The notes under the pieces: model-generated
The model's input: the letters and a program-made list of their open reading frames with translations, nothing else
The model's database searches: none
What the model was told of the DNA's origin: nothing
Translations under genes and position numbers: made by a program
Shown: positions 34,569 through 54,962 of the stretch, in pieces
How the letters are laid out: every line of letters begins with the position of its first letter
Position numbering within the stretch: position 1 is the first letter of the stretch
From: Caenorhabditis remanei
Lineage: Eukaryota > Nematoda > Chromadorea > Rhabditida > Rhabditidae
Reading direction: 5' to 3'
Assembly: GCF_010183535.1 (NCBI RefSeq)
Contig: NC_071328.1
Coordinates: 8,556,001 to 8,620,000, forward strand
Length of the DNA: 64,000 nt

Positions 34569-37500
34569 TTATCGGAGCTCCGCAGCAATTCGACCCTGAA
34601 AGTAATCGTTTTAAAATGTCAAAATTTCTATTTGTAACCCACCTCAAATACGGGAAGAAGTGTGTGCTCTTCTCGAATGAGTAACAATTGGAAAGGGGCG
34701 GTTCCATCTTCGCATTCGGTTTTGAAAAATAATCTGAAAGAGAAAAAGTTGGGCAATGGTTGATCAACAAATAAAACTCACTGTTGTCCACCAGATGGCA
34801 GAGCGAAATGACGTTTGAATTCAGCCAAAGTCATTGGTCCATCATTTGGAACGTGAGTGACAACTGGGATTTTGTCGGAACCTGAAAATCAAGATAATTT
34901 TTGAAATATCATGTATTGAAAGCCATACCAATATAACTGATCGTTATGAGATTCGACAAATTCTTTCCAATTTTATGATGTTTCCGTGGAGAAGTCAGAC
35001 TTGTACTCATCAATGTATGATGATTTGGCAACGATTTTCGGTGTCTCTTCTCTTTATAATCCAGTGAGGACGTGGCAGAAAATGCAGATGGAGCCATTGA
35101 TCCAATTCCAGATGAATCATACATTTGACTTGATTTGCTGCTGCCTGGTGCACCTTGCACGCCTCTTGTCATTGGTGATGGGGCGAAAGAATCCCGGCTA
35201 AAAGTGGAAGAAGCAGAAGAGTATGATGGTCCAGGAGCTCCACACATTGATTGGCTCATTATCCGGTTACTGTCGATTTGATGATGACGTGGATAATGCT
35301 GATTTTGATGAGAATGTCTTGAAGATGTTGATGTTGTCATTGCAACATCAAGAGGATACTCCTTGGAAGTCCTTCTAGGAATTCTCATTGTATTATTATG
35401 AATCGAGTGTTGTTGAAGATGATGTGGAAAAGATCCACGTGGAGATTCCCGTTGTTGAGCAACTGGTGGGGCTGGGGAAAGGGTAGCTGGAAAATTATGG
35501 ATTTATAAAGAAGCACTTCAAGCTTGTTTGTATTGTTCCTTTGTTTACAGAAACCTTTCCTGATTTCATGTACTCTTCATAGATATGTATACACCAAAAG
35601 AGTCACGAGTCAATCCATCACAATCTGTCACCTCCCGAATGCGAGAAGGAGGTATCTAATCCTCTTCTGGGAACCTTGAACATCAGGTACCCCTTCTCTT
35701 TCGGAGTTGAACAGGTTGACAGCTTTGATAAGTGACCATGGGAACGAAATAAGAAAAATCGTGTTTGATTGACGAGTAGCGGATTTCAGAAGTGAAGAAG
35801 TAGCTTACCATTTTTCGATGTTTCTCCTTTTCCCCCATTTTTGTCCCCATTCGCTCCTTTGGGTGACCTATTCTGTGAGCCTTTTTGTGAATCATCAGTC
35901 ATTTTCATCTTCAAATAATCATCCAACTCTTCATCTTCATCAATTTTACCCAAATCTGCATCGGCTTCTGTGCCGTTGACCATGTCGATTGTCTGGAAAT
36001 TAGATTCAGATACAATTAAGAATAAAGTCAATTGAAAAAAGGTTCAATTTCTAATCGTTCAAAAATAAACAAAGTTCCTAATGGACCTACCCACGAAGAA
36101 AGCTTGTACCATTAAATACAATTTAATTCTATTCACGAATGCAATTTAATGCATTTTTTGCATTTTTGTGCCATAACAATGCATTTTTTGCGTTCGTGAA
36201 TATGCAAGTTTTCTTCCTGGGTAGGTCCATAACCGTGATACAACATCTCTCTTTTTTCCTCTACTTACCGTATACCGACACTCTTCAATATCGTCAATCC
36301 TCTTCTCCATTTCATCGTTCAACTTGACTTTGTCCATATGGCGAAGCAGTTTTTTAGTTACTTCCATTCCGAAATATATTCTTCCTGACTCAGAAGAATG
36401 ATCGAATTGTTGAGTATCAGAAGTGGATTTCTCAACACGGGGTACTGTAACCGTACCGGTGTTCTCACGAGCTTGCTCCTCTCGGATGTGACGAAGTCTA
36501 AAATTTGTTTTGTTAGAATGACTTCTTGCATGCTAATCAATTCAGAGATTGACACGAAAGATTTAAAGTGAAAACTTACCGATTACTATGCATTCTGTGT
36601 GAACTTGGCGTTTCTCCTGAAAACGAGGAGCTGACAGCTGAGTCATTATGGGAAGTTGTTGCGTTGCAAACGTATGGTTGACGAGTTGGCGGGTACATCT
36701 TTTCAAGTTTTCTGCAAACTACTGGGTTTGCGATTTAACTTTTTTTAAAGCTTCCAGCTCAAGCGGATTTTTCGTTTCCCAATAACTTACGTCTCTCCTA
36801 ACTTGCTATGCCTATCGTGTTTCGATTTCAGAAGAGCTTCAGCCGTTAACTGAGTTGCAGTTTGAGCTGCACTTCTTCTGGAAGAAGTTCCAGAAGACGT
36901 TGGTTGAGATGACTTTCTTCGGTCGATAGTATTCTGATGAGAGGATGTTGAGGTGGATTGTAAGTGGTGGGCGGGTTGATGCTCAGCATTGGATGACATC
37001 TGCAGAGAAAATAAGGATGAGTCTACTTGTCGACCTAGTCGAGGTGGGTAGGGAGGAGCTTATGTGTTTCTACTCGATATTTTGAAGGCATGGTACTCTA
37101 GAGACTGTTCGGCAGTCTTACCCTATTTAGAGCTTCAATGAATTCATCAGATCTAACGAACTCTTCGTGTTGTCTTCTCAAAAATTCCAGCACAAAAGAG
37201 GAACAGTGACTGAATACTCGATCTTCTAGCTCGATCCCATGACGAATTTTCTCACCGATCTGAAAGAGAACCATTAATTGTGAAAATTGGGTTGTAGAAA
37301 TAAAATGGAACATGAGTTAAAAAACGTACCGGTGCTCTATAAATTTTCGGAATAGCCTCGCAGTTTCCCGTTCTTGAAGATAAGAACTTTGAGTAGATCG
37401 ACTTCGACAGTTGACTTTTCTGAAATTTGTTATTGTTCTTTACCGATTTTAACTAATAACTTTTTTCTTTTTTCAAATTCTAGTAAAATTTTATAATTTT

Positions 37501-37679
37501 CTCACCTCTGGTTTTCCCTCCAAAGCCATCCTCTCATAGGCTCGAATTGCAAAATACAAATCAAGATATTGAGGAGATGAATACTCCATCAACCATTCTT
37601 GAAATGCATCAAGAGCTGATCTATCCGATAGAACAGCTTCGAGGCTTCGAGCCCAACCTAGGTGAGACCCACCTTCCAT
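34569..37679 (-). CDS. pry-1: PRY-1 / Axin: RGS, GSK3-binding helix, DIX domain
   Basis: Eleven exons (37679-37506, 37419-37330, 37259-37122, 36999-36791, 36711-36580, 36497-36269, 35992-35809, 35486-34929, 34881-34782, 34733-34643, 34595-34569) join in phase to 643 aa. Axin scaffolds the beta-catenin destruction complex in the cytoplasm and so restrains Wnt signalling. Residues about 9-130 form an RGS domain ([19 protein letters not shown] and the later [10 protein letters not shown] helix), the APC-binding part of Axins. Residues about 291-324 ([20 protein letters not shown]) resemble the amphipathic GSK3-binding helix. The last about 75 residues are a DIX domain ([15 protein letters not shown] ... 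[16 protein letters not shown]), used for polymerisation with Dishevelled. The long Ser/His-rich centre is typical linker. The start ATG lies 5 nt after an acceptor, so trans-splicing is likely. Intron 6 contains a palindromic element. Confidence 0.92.
36081..36230. repeat. Palindromic MITE inside a pry-1 intron
   Basis: ATGGACCTACCCA(C/G)GAAGAAA reads inward from both ends, followed by CACGAA and repeated AATGCATTTTTTGC units in the middle. It lies wholly between exons 6 and 7, close to the exon 6 donor. Confidence 0.8.
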
Positions 37680-40632
37680 ACCCCCTGAAATATTTAAATT
37701 TTGGAATTAGGGAGAACTGACAACAGAGAGAAATGGATGAGAAGAAGTTTCAAATGTGAGAATTAGAAGAGAAGTTGAAAGTGGTGTTATTTGCTAAAAT
37801 TTGAAAACTTAAAGAACTGTCTTGTTTCTGACATGATTTGTTGTATTTCACAACTATTTTTATTACCGAACACTAGATTCCTAAACTAGGTCAAGACCCT
37901 CTTGTTTTCTGATCTTCAGATTCCTCGAAAAAAACTTCCATTGATAAGATATCTCCTCCTCTTCCGCCTCTTCCGCCTTTTCTGCAATATTAATAGGAAC
38001 AACCTCCAGAAAAGGGGTGAATTGATAATAAGAAATTGATGATGATTCATTAAGATACTAGACAAGAGTTAGAGGAGCAGAAGGAGTTGAAACTGATTGA
38101 AATAGAATGATCGGAAGAGAGACGCAGACAGATCAAGATGGGTGGGAAGAAGAAGAAGAAGAAGAAGAAGAAGGAGAGAAGAATAATGTGTATTGGGAGT
38201 GTTTGGAGTAGTATGTAGTACACACAACTATCTTTTAGATACGAGCAGATAAGACGGAAAAGAGAAGAGGCAAAACTCAAGAGGGAAACGAATATGCGGG
38301 AGAAGAGGAACAATTGGATACACATATTGCTAGGATTGGCACCGAAAATTTCCTTGAAAACGGTCCGAAATATTGGAAAAAATGTTAGAAAAATAGGTCA
38401 GAATACATATATAACCACAACTCTGTGTTGAAAACCGAGAGATACATGTTCAAAAAAGAAAGAATTTAAACATTTAAAACTAGTAGGATCCTATAAAAAT
38501 GATATTATTAATAGCCTAGAATCTAGTTAAACATTAACATCTAGGCCCTAGATGTTTAAATTTTAAATATAGGATCGAATAAATTTTTTTTTAAAGTTTA
38601 GGAAGCGTCGAAATGGGAATAAATGTGAAAAACTTTCAAGGAAGTTTAAAACATCAAGAAAAAACTGAAAACCTTATGAAAATTCTAAATATTATTTGGA
38701 CTTTTGCACTTGGATTTACAAGTTCTACAGCTAGATTCTTCGTGAGAAACCAACTCTTTTCGGAAATCGAATCTTGAAAAATCATCCTCGTGGGCTTCGG
38801 TTCCATAAATTACTAAAAATTGATAAAACAATTGAAAGCCACCAGTAGAGATATATTTCTGGAAATTTCTACACAGCAGTTTTATTTCGAACTCTCGTCA
38901 AATATTGAAATAATATTTTTTTTAGAGAAGCTTAATTTCAAGGAATTGTCACTAGACCGTGGACAGAGGAACCATCCAAATACTCAAAATAAATGAAGAA
39001 CCACCCAAATTAGAGGGGTAAGAAAAAGGAAAAAGGCAAGAGGTTTTGTGAATATCAAAAAGGCCCACTTCAACCTCCTCCTCCCCTTTTCCTGTCTATT
39101 TTGCGTCTCTTCTCCTCCTCTTTTCTTCAACAATCGGGCGGTCGGCCGGCGCCTTCAAATCTCTTTGATGTTCACCGCCCAGCCGTTTCCCCGTGTGTCT
39201 TCCTTCTTCTAACACTACTGCCTCATTTATTATTTTCTCTCCCTTCTTTTTCCTTCTTCTTCTTCTTCTCACTCTTGGCGCTATGCTTTTTTTTTCGAAA
39301 AACGAAATCGTTCGATTCTAAGGAAAGCTGGCTGCTGTTAGGAAAATGGGAGTAGAAGAAGAGGAAGAAGACAAAAAACCGATTATTCGCCTTCTTCTTT
39401 TGGCGGCCTTTTCTAACCGAGTTGTTGGCGGTACCGTTTTGATCTCTCTTTTGGGCGCACGCCGACAGGATGTTGTGTATTCTGAAATGATAAGAAGAAG
39501 AGGCCATCATCTTCTTTTTTCTCAGATTTCTTTTGTTCAAAACACAGAAAATAATGGATGAAAAATAAGTAAGATTCGAAAAGTTTTATTTAATTCATAA
39601 TAAGAAATGTCAGATTGAGAGTGATACGAAAACTCTGAAATTACGGCTTTCGAGTGAAAAGGTTCTGAGAGTGTGAGAAGTTCTCTCCGACATTTCTTCT
39701 AACATTTTGCCTTTTTCCCTCTTTTTCTAGAACTCGTGGTCTCTCAAAAATCGTGAGTAACTTTTACTTGTTAAAAAATTTCTCCTGTAAGTCAATCCTA
39801 TCTCAAGGATGAACCAATGATAACACTTTCGGAGGGTTTTTCTCTCAAAAATCTTTTTAATAGAATGAAATCAGCAAAATGAATGAAATGGTGGTCATCA
39901 AAAAGCAGCGCATCTTTCTCGAAAAAAAGAAGCTCCATCAGAAATAAAGAAAACCTATAAAACCAAAGAAAATGGATGACGAGATGGGGTAGGATGATGA
40001 GAAAGAAGAGGAAGAAGGACACTCTAATTTTATTGGATTCTTATATCTCCTCTCGAGAAGATGAAGTAAAAGGGACAGCTGCACATCCACCACTCTTCTT
40101 CTTCTTACTGCATTTCATTTGAAATTTAGAAAAGAGCCGAAAATATGAGTAAGACAAACATGGGAACGAGATGAACAGGTTCGGAAGTTGAAGCAGACAT
40201 CTTTTAGTGATTGAAAGTGATCAATAAACTGAAAGAAAAAAGAGAAAGAAAAGCTTCGGCCAGTGAGGAGTCAGAGAAATAGATCAAAAATGCCGAAAAT
40301 TTTGAAAAAAATCATAAATTGAATTTGAGAAGCATTCGGCAAAACATAAATGAAAAAAGAAAGGAGAGTCGGCAAATTACAAAAGAAATAGAGAATCATT
40401 AAAAATGGACACAAACAAAACTATAAACCGTTTTAAACAAGAAATGGGAGGAGAAAACATGAGATAATACGAATGATGAGGTGGTTCATCTGATGTGACG
40501 TCTTCTAGATTCAGATGGCGCTGAAAACTTGCATTCTGAGTTTACTTAGAAACTTTATTTTTATTTTATAAAAGAAAAATCATCATAGCACTCAAAGAAA
40601 AACAAATAAGAAGTTTATAATAATCAAATCGG
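37680..40632. promoter_or_regulatory. pry-1 upstream region
   Basis: Nearly 3 kb between the pry-1 start and the stop of the next gene upstream. It includes a GAA trinucleotide run (about 38146-38175), a short hairpin near 38540 (ACATCTAGGCCCTAGATGT) and pyrimidine-rich tracts at 39060-39300. No exon is supported on either strand. The likely pry-1 promoter and enhancers are here, but no specific site can be named. Confidence 0.45.
38146..38175 (+). repeat. GAA microsatellite
   Basis: Uninterrupted GAA trinucleotides, about nine to ten copies, in the pry-1 upstream region. Confidence 0.85.
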
Positions 40633-42523
40633 TTAATTCTCCACAGCAGAAAGAGTAGCAGTGTGGGTTAGAGAAGAATGACTGTGAAGACTAGACACCT
40701 TCTGAAGGCTAGAAGTATTCTGGAGACTTGGTGTCTTCTGAAGACGTGGATGACTCAATTGATACTTGGTTGGATCGAATTGAGAAACAATCAACGAGAT
40801 GAAATCCTTGGCGGACTGAAAAAAATAATTCAGCGTTTCATTAATTTCCATATTTCTGAAGTTTACCTCGTTTTCCAACATTTCCATAACCTCTGCATGA
40901 GTCGTTGTGTTAGTCACAAAAGTCCCATCTATCGCCAAAATTCTATCGTCGAGACGGAGCTAAAATTAAATTGTAATCAACTACATCATTCAATATATTC
41001 GATACCTGATCATCGTCAGCCATTGATCTTTTCAGTTTTCCAGTCACCACAACCGGACGGAATTGATCACATCCTCCTGTAATCTCTAGTCCAAGTCCTT
41101 GATTGATATGCTCTCTCATCAGAATGACAAGACGTGGTGGACTCTGCCAGTTGTCGCCTTCTTCGAAAGCGGCGTCATGGAGATCAGACGAGTTGATACT
41201 GTAAATAGAAGGTATTCTTCTCTTCAGAATTCTAACTCAAATATATTTGTATGGCTGTCTGTTTGGGTATCCTAGAATCCTATTGCTCGTTTCTCCTTTT
41301 TCAAAAAAGCTCAGATTAATGACTAGATATCCGAATGTTCGCCAAGTTCGTTTCCCAGCAATCGATCACTTACCGATTGACCAACCACAAGGTGTTCAAA
41401 CGCAACAATTGATTCTCCTTCTCAATCTCATCCCATAATTTCGATTTGACCGCCGACTCGATGGAAGCGGCGTTGCGCATCAAATCCATCATCTGTCGCA
41501 TTGCCGCCAACTCCTGAAGGAATGGGGGAAGTCTCATGGGAAAGTATTGAAAAGACGAAACAAGTGATGATGATGTAAGCAATGATCATGGGAATGAACA
41601 GAGAAGGGGTCAAGAATCTTAGAGTCTAAATATGGAGTAACCAGAAGATTCGATCTAGGCAAGATTCTAGATATCAGCCAGAACTCTGATAATAAACTTC
41701 TTGTCAAAGACGATAACCTACCCTTGCGTAGAAGCGAGTAGCCATCAGATGCATAACACTTCTCTTCGAAACCTCATTGATGTGCATCGACATTCTCTCA
41801 TTTCTCCGTTTTTCCACGTTATACTTGGCTTCGAACATACGGTAATCTTGAATTCTTGCAACATTCAGACGAACTTCTTCACACTAAAAATCTGTGAGTT
41901 CCTGTATGTCGGAATACCTGAAAAGCTTACCATTCTATCAAAAATTTGCTGAGAAGTTAAATCTGCGTGATTTCTTTGGTTATCAGCAGCCAGAATCAGA
42001 TGGAATTGTTCAATGACGTCATCATGAGCTTCAGCTTTCGCACGGAAGTCAATTGCCTGTTCGATTGCTTCGTTACGTTCTTTAATAGCCAGTGTTTTGG
42101 CGCATTCCTCGGCCGCGGATACGGCGCAGACCTAGAAATGAAAAATAGTTGACCTAGGAGAGCTAGATAAAGTGAAGGCCATGAAGACGTGAACCGTGAG
42201 TAGTACAACTCCGAAAATATTATTTTATCATATTCAGAAAAATGAAAAAGTAATGCTGGAGCTGAAAAATTTATCCCAAAATTTATTTTCAGAAATTCGC
42301 CACCTATGATTATGGCTCAAAATACAATTTTCACTAGACATTCAGACTGAAAGTAGTGTGTTTCAACAGACAAAACCTTCCAATATTTTCAGTATACCTG
42401 AGTGAAAACATTAGAAATCGCCTTCAAATGAGTCGTCCAATCGTCTTTATCCTTTGCAGCCAATGCTTTCGACATTGCCGCATTGAAGAGAGCTGTCAGG
42501 CGATTTATTTGTTGACACGTCAT
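40633..42523 (-). CDS. Coiled-coil protein with one C-terminal PDZ domain
   Basis: Seven exons (42523-42398, 42131-41931, 41883-41722, 41513-41374, 41198-41006, 40959-40867, 40815-40633) join in phase to 365 aa. The first about 210 residues are alanine- and charge-rich helices likely to form coiled coil. Residues about 228-315 are a PDZ domain with GLGLEITGG as the carboxylate-binding loop and DDRILAIDG after it. The tail is a run of SLQ-type short repeats. PDZ domains bind C-termini of membrane proteins, so a scaffold role is inferred. The neighbour immediately upstream is also a coiled-coil plus PDZ protein, which suggests joint expression. Exon 1 may begin further upstream: the frame is open to about 42590, and an AG at 42565 could accept a spliced leader. 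I do not recognise a named orthologue. Confidence 0.75.
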
Positions 42524-42815
42524 CACTTTATCGATCGATTTTTTAGGAGAAATATCCTCAGCAAAAACTTTTTGTTGGAAAAGTAATGAAAACAATGAGT
42601 TTTATTTTTGTAAGCGATAAGAAAAACAACTAAAAAGCGGTGAGTTGGAGGAAATTACGTGGATTTTTTTGGTTCTAGGATGAAGAAATTTGAAGAAAAC
42701 AGAGAGAGAAAAGGTCACGGGAATATACAAAAAATGTGAGAAAATTAAGGGAAACCGGTATCAAAATGTAGTGTTAAAACAATATTTCAGTCGTTTTTTG
42801 AGCATTTTCCATGTG
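42524..42815 (-). other. Short intercistronic gap
   Basis: About 290 bp separates the GOPC stop from the start of the next same-strand gene. That is within the usual range for nematode operons, where the downstream gene receives an SL2 leader. It has T-rich stretches but no unmistakable poly(A) signal, so operon status is unproven. Confidence 0.4.
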
Positions 42816-45128
42816 TCACGTACTTCTTGATTCATCGGAATTGTTGGAAGAAGATCGGCTGGATGTTGGTTCATCCATACTGTACAGATTGTAACTAAAA
42901 ATTGGAATATTCAAAGACTATTCTGTTCAGATGAATATCTCCCAGACTTACATTGATCCATCGCTATGCTCAATGGTTACGGTACCATCGTCATCACTGT
43001 CTTCATCAGGACACACGAAGACTAATTCCAGGTCGAGATCTCCTTGTTGAACCTAAAATATTCGAAACATTTTCTCGCTGTCTCTTTTCTTTTTTTCTTT
43101 TTTCTAGCGCATTCTCAGTGCGAAGACGCACTTTTCTCACCTGTCCACTCAAAATATCGACTGCTTCTTGATGCTTGACAGTCCTCAAATCGTATCCATT
43201 CACTGATAGAATAGCGTCACCCACAAAAACTTGACCACATCGATCAGCGGGTTGTCCCGGTTGAATTTCAGATATCACGATGGGAAGAGCATGCTCGGAA
43301 CCACCCTAAAAACATTGATTATTATCAGTCTATCCCGCATTCGATTATTCTTATTCGAGAATTTGTGCCTATTCATTCCCCCAAGTACTTACCGTAATCG
43401 AAATTCCAAGTCCTTCATGTGGATGTTTCGAGAGTACCACTTTTCGACTCTTTCCCACTCCATTTCGTTTTCGAAGACTCTTGAAGTTGTGACGAAGTGG
43501 TGCCGCTAATCCTTTAGTGTTACCCCGTCCTCTGAAAAGTTGAGAAGTAAATGAGAAATGGAGGAATGAAGTTTGGTGGGAAAATGAGAAAAGGTCATAG
43601 AACGAAGATATTGATTCGTGTGGTTACACATCTTGATCTCTCCCAAAACCATCGAATTTCATAAGTTCACTGACCTACACGCTCTGATAACTGTCTTATG
43701 TCTGTGAAGATGTATCTCTGCTTCCAATTGATTCCACAATCTATCGTGTTCCACACCGCGCATATTCCTTCCCAACAACTGAATCTGTTGTATTCGTCCG
43801 GCGAGTTCCTTGAATAAATTTGATATTTTAGGTATTCAGCGTGACCTGAAAACATACTTTGTCAAGGTACTTTGCCGCCAGTCGTGCTCCGAACACTTCC
43901 GTTTCCAGTGCTTGTATTGTCTTCTTTGATCTGGAGGAGTGTATTCTGATTGTTCCTTTTCAAATAATTAGAAAGATACCTGTCCTCTTCTTTTCTTGCA
44001 ATTTCCAGCTCGCAAACAGTGCTTAATCCTTGTGTCAGCTCGGAACGAAACGTAGAAAGTTGAGATTCCTGAAAAGGAAACAATAAAATTAGGACACTGG
44101 CCACATCACTAGAGAGTCAGATCCTATGTACAGACTTTCAAAACCATACCAGTTTCTTCTTGATCATATCTGACTCGTGTGGCGCTGTTTTTGAATGTAA
44201 TTGACACTGTAGAGAATGCACTTGGATCATCAATTGTTCTACTTCTTTCTCCATACTCTGGCGTGCCGCCCGTGCTTCCACAACCTCATTTCGCATTGAT
44301 GTCATTTCCTGAAATGTTGATTGTTATGATGAGAGTTTATGGTTGTTGGAATACTTCGAAAATGAAATAACTTACCTTCTCCTGCTTGCTTATCGTATGC
44401 ATCATGAACTGACATTTGTGCATCATTTGAGCAAAACAAGCACTCAATGACGTCATCTTTTGCCGGCCTTCATAGGTGATCTCAACCTGGATAGGTTAGG
44501 AATAGAAGTTGGGATAGGAAACTTAGGCATCTATTGGGATAGGAATAAGTGGGATGAAAGTATACGTACTAGAAGATTTTGAAAGAGAATTCATGACTTT
44601 TTTGATGTTTTCAAAGAGTTCTCACCAGATACCTAATCTAAAGGAGCATCTAAAGAATAAAAAAGTTCAGAAAACTTACCTGATCTGAATCGATTTCTCC
44701 AAGAAGTAAATCAAGAGACACGAATGCTTTGTCAAAGTCTTTTTCCAATGATTCGGTCCATCCGGAACCGCCTTCCATCTGAAAATTTAAAATTTCTACT
44801 TTAGTTGTAATAAAATGAGTTGAAAGTGTGAATATGGGTCAAAATGTTCAAAAAGAGCAATTTCATAGATGACGAATGGTCGGAGGAGTACTGTATTGAT
44901 ACCTAAAGGCATACGTCTGTCAAAAAAAAGCCACAAAACTCGGCGACCTATGTTCTAACAAGGTGCTCTCGAACCAGACAAATGTTCAGATTCACGCAGT
45001 ACACTTACCGTACTCCCAGCACTGCTGGAAACTTCAAAATATTCAGATTCAGGGTCAACTCTCAACACAGTCTGATGCTGCTGAGTTGATGGCTGAGAAG
45101 CATGTTGACAATGAGCACAATAACTCAT
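42816..45128 (-). CDS. gopc-1: GOPC/PIST/CAL orthologue: Golgi coiled-coil PDZ protein
   Basis: Eleven exons (45128-45009, 44778-44680, 44486-44376, 44308-44150, 44068-43980, 43930-43858, 43808-43675, 43531-43393, 43305-43141, 43052-42952, 42894-42816) give 422 aa. GOPC is a trans-Golgi scaffold that binds membrane-protein tails through its PDZ domain and sorts them between surface and lysosome. Signature stretches of the vertebrate protein are seen in order: [69 protein letters not shown], then the PDZ with [10 protein letters not shown] and [14 protein letters not shown]. The coiled coil spans about residues 90-280 and the PDZ about 290-375. One exon junction uses CTCCTCCAG at 43931, which restores the conserved frame; the nearer AAAAG would not. 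The symbol follows orthology. Confidence 0.93.
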
Positions 45129-53159
<8,031 letters not shown>

Positions 53160-54208
53160 TTATGAAAAAAGGAGACGTCACAAGCTTTCTTTTATTCCTT
53201 TTTGATACGCCTTTGACAGTGTTTTTTCCTTATTGACATGTTCATTTAATTAAGTATTTCACCTAGACAGTCAAAATAAAATAATTGGGCAGGTCAATAT
53301 GAAAAACAAGAAAATGCCTCTGTTTTCTCACGTTTTCAGATTGAGTGTCTGGAAATATTAATACACGAAAAGTCAAATGGGCTTAGAGGAGTGAAAAATA
53401 ACCACTTCCAAAGGTGCTCGTAATTTTCCAATTGATTTACATCTCTTTTTGAATAACAATATATTCCAGACTTGCCCTGACAACGATGTTTTCCATACCA
53501 TATATCTAACTTCTCTCGAAAACCAAGAAACCAAAGGTCTCCTTCTCTTCCTCTAACACTCGTCAGAAGTCATATGAACTACTCTTCTGACATATTTCTC
53601 TGATTCTCTCACATTTGTTTTTCAGAAAAAAGACAAAAATTGTTCAGACGGACATACAATCTCTTTACTAATCGAGTACAACTTTTGTCTTTAATCTTTT
53701 ACCACTATAGCTTAGTATATCAGTTTTGATCAGAGAAGGGTCTGATAAACAGAACGAGTGTCCCAGAGTTGCCATTTATCATTGTTCAACTAAACTGTTG
53801 CTGATGAGCTCTTTCATTGTAATTCCTTTATCTCCGAAAGAAGAATAATGTATATTTTGTAGAGTTTGAGTTAATTTACTCATTTATTTGAGCTGAAGAG
53901 TAAGAAGTCACTAACACAATCATAAAAGAAAAAAATGAAAACGGTGGAGAGCTTAGATTAGTCAGACTTGTTTTTAAAATTTCTTGATAGGTCATCTTTA
54001 AAAATATGAAGAATAAAGATGGATTGGGAAATGCGGAGTAATTTAGTAGGGAACGATTTAAGAGATAAGAAATTAGTATGACAATCATAATAAAAGAAAA
54101 TTAGAAAATTCAAAAACTGTAGCGGAATCGAACAACCGAATAGAAAAGGTTATTGCATTCATGAAAGGTTACTTTTCAGTAAAAATGTATTAGTCAGAAA
54201 GTTAGACG
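53160..54208. other. Intergenic region left of the retrotransposon
   Basis: Receptor upstream sequence. There is no clear gene. On the minus strand near 53866-53874, AATAAATGAGT could be a poly(A) signal for the gene that the retrotransposon interrupts. Confidence 0.4.
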
Positions 54209-54686
54209 TGACAACGGTGTCGCGCTAGCTTCTGGTAAACAGACAATAAGCGGAAAGACGAGAAAATCAATAAACACAATTGTCTAGATAGTTACGAATT
54301 TATTCTAGTAACAATCAATCGATTATATTCTCGATAATTGATTACAAAAGAGCGAGAAAGTAATAATGAGTCTAACAGCTACCCTAAGCTAGAAAGACAA
54401 ACAAAAGCTAATTAAAACAATAGAAAAAAAGGTGACAAAAACCACCCAAAAACTATAAACGGGCGAAACTTGACTGAAACGGGTAAAAACCACCTAACTC
54501 TAGGTGACCCCAAGCTCAAGAATGATTACAAATCTCTTTTTCTCTTCACTTTGACATGTTCGCGCCGGAGAATAGATACAATGCGCTAGAGCGCATTTGC
54601 ATCGAACCCGCGAGTTATGAAGGCAAGTCTAAGACTTGGAGTGACTTTATGGACTTTTTAGAGATAAAACCGGTAGGTACCGGACA
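54209..54686 (-). repeat. 3' LTR
   Basis: Direct copy of 59150-59627. Next to it on the element side lies a purine-biased stretch (minus strand GGGAGAAGGGACTCGAAAAG) that can serve as polypurine tract. Confidence 0.9.
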
Positions 54687-54962
54687 TCTCAGGGTCTTTT
54701 CGAGTCCCTTCTCCCGTGGCTCCAATGAATGACACGGAACACTCGTGAAGATACTAGGAGATACAAAAGATGGAGCTTTTTGGGTTTGATTTAACAAGAC
54801 TAGCTATTTAGAAAAGCAAAAGAAGAAGTTAAAGACTTCTAGATAAAGATAAGGACAGGGGGGTAATCTTCGGTGGAAGGGGGGAATAGAATAATAGACT
54901 ACAAGTAACTATAAAATAAGATAAAAAGATTATTATTAGTGAACTCCGGTGGTAACGAGAAT

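Noticed and set aside
43862..44104. Exon joined at AAAAG (about 43956) in the GOPC gene
   Set aside because: It gives a frame unlike GOPC; using the CTCCTCCAG acceptor at 43931 restores the conserved [20 protein letters not shown] segment.
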